From GW2011-AR5 sp041645025 (lineage in GTDB: Archaea; Aenigmatarchaeota; Aenigmatarchaeia; GW2011-AR5), in NCBI GenBank assembly GCA_041645025.1, contig JBAZQV010000035.1:1-10253 (forward strand): 10,253 nt of DNA, given 5' to 3'. A program made the position numbers and the translations under genes. Shown piece after piece: positions 5,682 to 10,253 of this stretch (its first letter is position 1; each line of letters starts with the position of its first letter). The notes below the pieces were generated by a model. That model ran no database searches and was not told where the DNA came from. It saw nothing but the letters and a program-made list of their open reading frames with translations.

Positions 5682-6800
5682 ATGAAAATTGTCTACATAA
5701 TGGGTGCCGGAACATCAAAGGAAGCTGGAGCACCTCTAATGGATGAGTTCTTTTCTGAAGCCGAAAAAATTGTTGATAGTATTAACAATTCAGATAACGA
5801 TTTTATTGATGAATTGAACGATAAGATTCCAAATGACGACGACTGTGATACGTTACGTGATAGATTCGTAAACGTTTTAAAATTCAGGCATGATAACCTT
5901 CCAAATTCCAACATCGAGGAACTTTTTAGTTATATAGAAACTATGTTATCTATATCAAAAGATAAAAACGATTATTTTCAAAATCTCAAGGATGATATGA
6001 TTTATTTAATAAGTAAGGTTCTAGATATCACACTAGCTGGGAGAGATTTTAGAATACATAAAAGTTTTATGGAAACAATTGGACATAAAGCACCAGTGAC
6101 ATCTATAATTTCATTGAATTATGATATTCTTTTTGATATTTACTATACATCTTATCCTAGATTGGACAAAATGTCTGAAGGTGAATTTCTGATCTCTGGG
6201 ATAAATTATGGTTGTAATTATACTAAATTTGATGGAGAATTTCAGAATAAAAAGGAAATAAATACAGGTGCACGATTGAGCCTTCTAAAACTGCATGGTT
6301 CACTAAATTGGCTTCAATGTAAAAATTGTAATAAAATGTTTTCTACGCTAGACGGTAAAATATTACATAGATTATACGAAGAACCAGACTATAAGTTCAA
6401 ATGTCCAACATGCGGTGATTCGTTATTGAAGCCTTTGTTGATACCTCCATCATTGACTAAATTGGCTATTATAAGTGATAGTTCTCCTATGAAAAAAATA
6501 TGGGACAGTGCTTTTCGTGAATTGGTCGGGGCAGACAAAATAGTAATTATTGGATATTCGTTTCCAGAAGCTGACATACACTTTAAACTCTTTTTGCAAG
6601 GTGCACTACATAGAAATGTACGAGAGAGAAAATCTCCTGTGAAAATCAAAGTTATTACTAGGAATAAATTTGGCGAAGACAAAGTTAAATTTGAAGATAA
6701 TTATAAACGAGTTTTTGGCGGTTTGGGTGAGATGCTAGATATAGAATTTATTTATCGGGATTTTAGCAAATACAGTCCTTATGAAGAAGAATCGGCATAA
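5682..6800 (+). CDS. SIR2-domain protein with zinc site, probable NAD-dependent enzyme (defence type)
   Basis: The 372-aa SIR2-fold protein opens with the NAD-binding loop GAGTSKEAGAP (8-18). Catalytic-pocket motifs are SLNYD (144-148, Asn146) and KLHGSLNW (203-210, His205). The two pairs Cys213-x2-Cys216 and Cys241-x2-Cys244 look like the SIR2 structural zinc site. GYSFPEADIHFKLF (291-304) is the C-terminal part of the fold. The SIR2-like branch with GYSxPEAD is common in prokaryotic anti-phage NADases (Thoeris, DSR, SIR2-pAgo families) and also in stand-alone SIR2-like proteins, so NAD depletion is likely but deacylation cannot be excluded. No signal peptide or membrane segment is seen. The gene is AT-rich, as is the preceding nuclease-like gene. 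Its stop is one base from the stop of the convergent transposase gene, so the last few codons may come from an insertion junction. Confidence 0.85.
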   Translation: MKIVYIMGAGTSKEAGAPLMDEFFSEAEKIVDSINNSDNDFIDELNDKIPNDDDCDTLRDRFVNVLKFRHDNLPNSNIEELFSYIETMLSISKDKNDYFQNLKDDMIYLISKVLDITLAGRDFRIHKSFMETIGHKAPVTSIISLNYDILFDIYYTSYPRLDKMSEGEFLISGINYGCNYTKFDGEFQNKKEINTGARLSLLKLHGSLNWLQCKNCNKMFSTLDGKILHRLYEEPDYKFKCPTCGDSLLKPLLIPPSLTKLAIISDSSPMKKIWDSAFRELVGADKIVIIGYSFPEADIHFKLFLQGALHRNVRERKSPVKIKVITRNKFGEDKVKFEDNYKRVFGGLGEMLDIEFIYRDFSKYSPYEEESA

Positions 6801-6801
6801 A

Positions 6802-8100
6802 TTATCCATACTTCTTCTCAGCAAAGAAAATGAAGCTAGGATAAGCCTTCTCGTAGAATTGCAGGAATTCCTTCGCCTTATCAATAGTGGCGAATTCAGT
6901 CTTGAAGCGATTCTTCTTGAACCTGCTCAGTTCCTTACCGTCCTTGTCCCATATCTTTATTTTATAGCCTACTACCCTGCCGATTTTTCTTTTGGTCTTG
7001 AAGGAGTTGCCGTCAAGCGTCAGGAGTTCCATCCACCTGTTCTTGCTATATCCAACGTCTATTCCGGCTGCCTGTGCCGGAGTCAGGCCGCCCAGAGCCA
7101 TGTTCGGCCTTACATAGTTGTAATACATCCCGAACCCGTTCACGAAATTCTGTGCGTTTCTTAGACCTCTGAAGCCACGCCTGACCTTGTCACGTTCCCT
7201 GAAAGTGTTGTGATACCTCTCGATCAGATTGTTGTTGTGCTTCTTTGCTACGCCAGCCATCGGCAGGTGCGTCAATCTGGGAACTCTGTAGCTCCTGAAT
7301 TCCTTTTTTATTGCCTTGTTGTAAGAGGGCAGCCCGTCCGTGATTATGAACTGCGGCTTGCCTTGGGCTACTTTTTTGGTTTTCTTAAAGACCTTCCTAG
7401 CGTCCTCCATGTATCTGCCTCTGGTCACGTTGGACGCTATCAAGAATCTTGTGTTCTTGTCTATCACGTTCCAGCAGTAAACGTACGTTCCTTTTACCTT
7501 TATTTCCTGTTCGTCTGCGTGCCACGTGTTAGACAGGTCGGGGTGTATCTTTTTCACTTGATCCAGCATCAGTTTCTGGTACTTCTGAACCCATCTGTAC
7601 AGGGTGACGTAGGTGACTTTCAAATCCAAGAACTGGGAAAAGAGATCCTGAATCTTGCGTAGGCTGTATCCGCTATAGTACAAATGCATCGCCATGAGTA
7701 CGGTCTTCTCGTCTCCTCTAATCCCTTTTATGATGCCCTCTACGAACCTGCCTCCGCACGACTTGCATAGGTATCTCTGCTTCTGCTTGAACTGCGTCTT
7801 CCTCTGCCCGTATTTTATGAACTTGTCGGACTGGCAGAAGGGACATTTCTGATTTATGGCCAATTCTTTGACTTTCGGCTCAATAGCTTGCGTCTGATTC
7901 AGCCATATTTTGACTGCTTCAATGTGTTTGCAATGATGCCTCCTATATTGATTATCCGGACAAGTGCATACCCATCTGAAACCCTCGTTCTTGACGACAT
8001 ACTTCTTTTCATAGGTCTGGGATGGCACCAGATACGTATCCTTTTCCAACCAACAAATCTGTTTATCCGCCAACAATTTTGCATTCTCTAGGCTACTCAT
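6802..8100 (-). CDS. DDE transposase with N-terminal SWIM finger and zinc ribbon
   Basis: The 432-aa protein starts with a SWIM-type finger CTC...HCKH (Cys45, Cys47, Cys57, His59). A four-Cys ribbon follows (CPFC 86-89, CKSC 112-115), then a helix-turn-helix region (about 140-175). The DDE catalytic core resembles the IS6/IS240 type: Asp196 in HADEQEIKVKG, Asp255 in IITDGLPSY, Glu294 in NNNLIERYHN. RVRRGF-like and YNYVRPN motifs also fit. All catalytic residues are present and the frame is intact, so it may be active. The ATG at 8100 is chosen because GGTGA lies 5 bases upstream; GTG codons at 8109 and 8112 are alternatives. I could not find terminal inverted repeats, and there is no room for one between this stop and the SIR2 stop at 6800. 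It could be a domesticated transposase or an element whose end lies inside the SIR2 gene. Confidence 0.85.
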   Translation of the reverse strand: MSSLENAKLLADKQICWLEKDTYLVPSQTYEKKYVVKNEGFRWVCTCPDNQYRRHHCKHIEAVKIWLNQTQAIEPKVKELAINQKCPFCQSDKFIKYGQRKTQFKQKQRYLCKSCGGRFVEGIIKGIRGDEKTVLMAMHLYYSGYSLRKIQDLFSQFLDLKVTYVTLYRWVQKYQKLMLDQVKKIHPDLSNTWHADEQEIKVKGTYVYCWNVIDKNTRFLIASNVTRGRYMEDARKVFKKTKKVAQGKPQFIITDGLPSYNKAIKKEFRSYRVPRLTHLPMAGVAKKHNNNLIERYHNTFRERDKVRRGFRGLRNAQNFVNGFGMYYNYVRPNMALGGLTPAQAAGIDVGYSKNRWMELLTLDGNSFKTKRKIGRVVGYKIKIWDKDGKELSRFKKNRFKTEFATIDKAKEFLQFYEKAYPSFIFFAEKKYG

Positions 8101-8109
8101 AGACTTCAC

Positions 8110-8164
8110 CACATATACACATATGTGTAGAACGTAAAACTATTTAAGTCAATGTGTATATGTG
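8110..8164. promoter_or_regulatory. Shared divergent promoter with flanking 13-bp inverted repeat
   Basis: CACATATACACAT (8110-8122) and ATGTGTATATGTG (8152-8164) are exact inverted copies. Between them, CTATTTAAG (8140-8148) is centred 26 bp before the ATG at 8170. Read on the other strand it is also the best TATA-like box for the transposase gene. TACACATATGTGTA (8116-8129) is a separate perfect 14-bp palindrome. The layout looks like a double operator around a bidirectional promoter, probably bound by the adjacent ribbon-helix-helix protein (inference). Confidence 0.6.
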
Positions 8165-8169
8165 TATAT

Positions 8170-8382
8170 ATGGGCAGAATTGACGTGGTTCTTAATGATG
8201 AGCTCGAAAAACAGTTCCGTGCAGAAGTACACCTTCGAATGGGCATGAAAAAGGGCAATATTTCCGCCGCTATAGAAGAGGCCATAAAAGACTGGATAGG
8301 CAAGAAATCCGGCAAAAGGGTATTGGCCGCTAGGAAAGCTTGGAATACGATGCGAGAAGCTGCGGCAGCAAACAAGCAATAG
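8170..8382 (+). CDS. Ribbon-helix-helix DNA-binding protein
   Basis: The 70-aa protein matches the archaeal RHH pattern: an N-terminal strand (GRIDVVLND, 2-10), then helix 1 (ELEKQFRAEVHLRMG), a KKGNIS turn (27-32), then helix 2 (AAIEEAIKDWI). The C-terminal tail is basic and Ala-rich (49-70). Such proteins dimerise, insert the strand in the DNA major groove, and act as antitoxins or autoregulators. No toxin gene adjoins it. The ATG at 8170 is supported by a TATA-like box 26 bp upstream; the ATG six codons earlier lies inside the inverted repeat. It is divergent from the transposase gene and may repress both itself and the transposase. The stop is 3 bases from the stop of the convergent AbrB-like gene. 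Confidence 0.8.
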   Translation: MGRIDVVLNDELEKQFRAEVHLRMGMKKGNISAAIEEAIKDWIGKKSGKRVLAARKAWNTMREAAAANKQ

Positions 8383-8385
8383 ATT

Positions 8386-8565
8386 TTATTCCTTAACCTT
8401 GATTATTACGATCTTTTTTTCTTCAGAATCTTCAATGGCAGAAACAAGAAGCTTAGTTTTATCAGTCCAACCGAATTTCTTTGCCTCGGTCGTTATGAAA
8501 ACTCCGAAACCATTGGCCCAGCGCAACACTTTCTTCTCTTTTACAGAATATATTTTCTTACCCAT
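8386..8565 (-). CDS. AbrB/MazE-like small DNA-binding protein
   Basis: The gene encodes 59 aa, starting MGKKIYSVKEKKV. The core LRWANGFGVFITTEAKKFG (14-32) matches the swapped-hairpin AbrB/MazE consensus (kwGNG-GV-ip-e). A middle segment resembles the family's spacing (WTDKTKLLV), and the protein ends in a strand, KIVIIKVK. Members are antitoxins or transition-state regulators that bind as dimers. No toxin gene lies next to it, and its convergent neighbour is an RHH protein. A TATA-like CTATATTG on the minus strand (8591-8598) lies about 29 bp upstream and overlaps a 19-bp palindrome, which is consistent with autoregulation. Reading in this frame is clean from ATG to TAA, and the protein pattern makes chance unlikely. 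The partner, if any, is unknown. Confidence 0.7.
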   Translation of the reverse strand: MGKKIYSVKEKKVLRWANGFGVFITTEAKKFGWTDKTKLLVSAIEDSEEKKIVIIKVKE

Positions 8566-8576
8566 AAATCTCTGGG

Positions 8577-8595
8577 TATTGATAGTCTATCAATA
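8577..8595. promoter_or_regulatory. 19-bp perfect palindrome between divergent genes
   Basis: TATTGATAG-T-CTATCAATA sits between the AbrB-like gene and the lipoprotein gene. A further half-site, TATTGATAC, lies at 8620-8628. Its position over the minus-strand TATA-like box suggests an operator, perhaps for the AbrB-like protein. Confidence 0.55.
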
Positions 8596-8610
8596 TAGAT
8601 ATACTATGTA

Positions 8611-8618
8611 TTTATATT
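8611..8618 (+). promoter_or_regulatory. TATA-like box for the lipoprotein gene
   Basis: TTTATATT is centred about 27 bp before the ATG at 8642. This marks that ATG, rather than anything upstream, as the start. Confidence 0.6.
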
Positions 8619-8641
8619 GTATTGATACAGATATTTTCAAG

Positions 8642-9160
8642 ATGAGAGGTAAAAATCTGCTTTTACCAGTGCTAATTGGAGTAGTCATATTTATTGCCGG
8701 ATGTACATCCCAAAATCAGAACCAAGAAGACCTCAAACTGCCATTAAAAATAAGCGAAGTACGACTGGTAGAAACCGATTCTAAGGCCATGTCCATGAAT
8801 TTTTATGGTGATGAGGGGCATTTTACAGACGGTAAGTACTGGGCATTATTGGTAACAATAACAAACAGTAACACTACAAAATATGAAGACCTAAACATAG
8901 AAAGTGAAACCGATAAATACGTTTCTAGACTTTGGTTCTCCTCGGAATTTCAGGGAACCTTTGAGACAATAAGTTATTTAGGAAGATATTCTCCGATAAA
9001 TGAAAAGAACACTATAAAGACATTATCATCTGTTGGTAATCTACAAGAAAAGCCATGCAATAAAACCTTTACAATAGAACTCTACAACCAAACCTTCGGG
9101 GCTGGAATTAAAAGACCGAGCCAGATTGTTGATTCTACGACTTTTACTGTAGTATGCTAA
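8642..9160 (+). CDS. Archaeal lipoprotein of unknown function
   Basis: The 172-aa protein has a lipoprotein signal: basic start (MRGK), hydrophobic stretch (5-18), lipobox IAGC with Cys21 as the likely lipidated residue, then a Gln/Asn-rich linker. The mature part is rich in strands (KISEVRLVETD, YWALLVTITNS, KTFTIELYNQTF, STTFTVVC). It looks like an immunoglobulin-like or DUF4352-like extracellular beta-sandwich, but no specific family is clear. Cys139 and Cys172 could form a disulphide. It would be anchored to the outer face of the cytoplasmic membrane. Starts further upstream are unlikely because a TATA-like box precedes this ATG and the upstream part encodes the AbrB-like gene on the other strand. 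Function is unknown. Binding of a ligand or surface partner is a guess from the fold. Confidence 0.75.
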   Translation: MRGKNLLLPVLIGVVIFIAGCTSQNQNQEDLKLPLKISEVRLVETDSKAMSMNFYGDEGHFTDGKYWALLVTITNSNTTKYEDLNIESETDKYVSRLWFSSEFQGTFETISYLGRYSPINEKNTIKTLSSVGNLQEKPCNKTFTIELYNQTFGAGIKRPSQIVDSTTFTVVC

Positions 9161-9263
9161 CAGGGTATCAACAAATTTAGAGTTCTTTGGATTGAAAGAC
9201 GACGATGAAATAAACATGAATGCTAAACAAAACTAGGTTGATTTAGTTCTAAAAATAAGACTT

Positions 9264-10253
9264 TTACTTTTCTTTTTTCCTTAAGAGTCTATGACCATCT
9301 TCATTGCTTAATCGCATGAATACATGCTCATTCAAGACTTCATATTCATTAGAAAACTTATTCTCTGCATCTTCAACTACAGTTATAAAAATTTGACCAC
9401 TTTTATTATTAGAAATAGATAGGTCTCTAAATTTTAATAAAGAATTACAGAATCTGTTCCACTTTAACTCTTGATCTCTAGGAGAGTCAAGATAAACAAG
9501 TCTAGGATGTTTTATTTCACTATTTTCCAAGGCTGTTTTTAGTAAAGCGTAGAATAGGCCTAACCTTATTATTATTTTATTGCTAGCGGATCTTATCTCT
9601 TTTATGGTTTTCAGACCTTCATTTTTACTGTTTATTCTAACTACGAAGTTCTTATCTATGAATATAGACTCAAATCCTGGATAATTTATTTCATTAAAGA
9701 AAGAGTTTAAGTTATTCTCTAATGATTTTAACAGAATCTCTGATCTTTTATTTTCTTCTATATTTTCATTTATAGATTTTATTTTGATACGCATAGTTTT
9801 TATTTTGTCTTCTAGTTCTGTTATTTGCTTTAATTCATGTTGGAAAGATTCTAGTATTTCTAAGTTCCGATCTACATGTACAATAAGCTCCTCTTTCTTA
9901 GAGATTTCTGAACTAACGTGAGATATCTTTTCTATCAAAGGAGTTTTTGATGTTTTAATTTTTTCATTTATTAAATTTTCTAGCACCTTAATATCTTTAC
10001 TTAATTTTGCTTGCTTTTCCTTCAATTCATCTTGTATTTTCTTTTCGTTGGTTATAACATCTATTGAGTCTTTTATAGAATCTTTCAAATATTTCAGGTA
10101 AGACATATTTTTTTTGAAGTAATCTTCAGAATTTTCAGTTTCTAATATTTCATCACATAAGCTACAATGATTTTCTTTTCTTTGTTTGAGTGGTCTATTG
10201 CACTCAGGGCATATTTTAGTGTCAAATTTTTTGAATAAATTAAATGCGGTCAT
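9264..10253 (-). CDS. SMC/Rad50-like ATPase, C-terminal half (may continue beyond window)
   Basis: There are 329 residues up to an ATG at the very window edge. A C-x2-C-x11-C-x2-C zinc module (CPEC 15-18, CSLC 30-33) comes first, followed by a long coiled coil (about 45-190, Lys/Glu-rich with heptad-like spacing). The ATPase head remainder follows: a signature-like RSASNKIIIRLGLFYALL (221-238), Walker B RLVYLDSP (251-258, Asp256), then QIFITVVED (287-295). Walker A is absent, so the N-terminal head half must lie upstream or in another gene. The layout fits SMC-like ATPases with a zinc hook, such as those in Lamassu-type and other defence systems. Genome-maintenance roles are also possible. 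The sequence is very AT-rich. If the edge ATG is the true start, this is a split or decayed SMC gene. Confidence 0.7.
   Translation of the reverse strand: MTAFNLFKKFDTKICPECNRPLKQRKENHCSLCDEILETENSEDYFKKNMSYLKYLKDSIKDSIDVITNEKKIQDELKEKQAKLSKDIKVLENLINEKIKTSKTPLIEKISHVSSEISKKEELIVHVDRNLEILESFQHELKQITELEDKIKTMRIKIKSINENIEENKRSEILLKSLENNLNSFFNEINYPGFESIFIDKNFVVRINSKNEGLKTIKEIRSASNKIIIRLGLFYALLKTALENSEIKHPRLVYLDSPRDQELKWNRFCNSLLKFRDLSISNNKSGQIFITVVEDAENKFSNEYEVLNEHVFMRLSNEDGHRLLRKKEK

Noticed and set aside
6781..7662. Plus-strand frames at 6781-7164 and 7210-7662
   Set aside because: They are opposite the transposase coding sequence, whose catalytic motifs are intact on the minus strand.
6740..8160. 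Weak terminal-repeat match (TTTTA-n5-TACA) near both sides of the transposase
   Set aside because: Only about 9 of 14 positions agree, which is too weak to claim element ends.
8399..8641. 81-codon upstream extension of the lipoprotein
   Set aside because: It would bury the signal peptide and lies opposite the AbrB-like gene; the TATA-like box supports ATG 8642.
9165..9235. Short open stretch before TAG resembling the tail of a lost gene
   Set aside because: It is under 25 codons, with no start signal and no recognisable family.

Overview
The window looks archaeal, from a euryarchaeal or DPANN-type lineage. It carries an archaeal-style type IA topoisomerase, the RecA paralogue RadB, and an asparagine synthetase related to AsnRS. 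Most starts have a TATA-like box centred about 25-28 bp upstream of the ATG with no Shine-Dalgarno sequence, which is the signature of leaderless archaeal transcripts. The lineage cannot be narrowed further from sequence alone. No rRNA, tRNA or CRISPR array was seen.

Region 1 (1-4037) is housekeeping-like. It holds the 3' part of topA, which ends in an added C2H2-like finger, then a 288-bp spacer, an AsnRS-like asparagine synthetase (+), a small membrane protein with an internal duplication (-), and radB (-). The synthetase is one of the two genes with a clear Shine-Dalgarno, and an upstream anti-SD and several competing hairpins make its leader a candidate RNA switch. Two 40-bp near-identical dyad elements flank the synthetase/membrane-gene block in direct orientation. 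A cluster of four dyads or hairpins lies between radB and the membrane gene.

Region 2 (4081-6800) is an accessory, mostly AT-rich block on +. It holds an unrecognised 220-aa protein with a DnaQ-like look, a 115-aa PD-(D/E)XK-like protein of higher GC, a 138-aa PD-(D/E)XK-like protein, and a 372-aa SIR2-domain protein with a zinc site. The last two are 33 bp apart. Together they suggest a small archaeal defence cluster, possibly an uncharacterised one. This is inference.

Region 3 (6802-8565) holds a DDE transposase with an N-terminal SWIM finger (-), whose stop is one base from the SIR2 stop. A ribbon-helix-helix regulator gene is divergent from it, and the two share one TATA-like box flanked by a perfect 13-bp inverted repeat. 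A 59-aa AbrB/MazE-like protein (-) is convergent with the regulator gene.

Region 4 (8566-10253) holds a lipoprotein gene (+), divergent from the AbrB-like gene across a 19-bp palindrome. It ends with the C-terminal half of an SMC/Rad50-like ATPase (-) that runs to the window edge. The ATPase is very AT-rich and may be another defence component.
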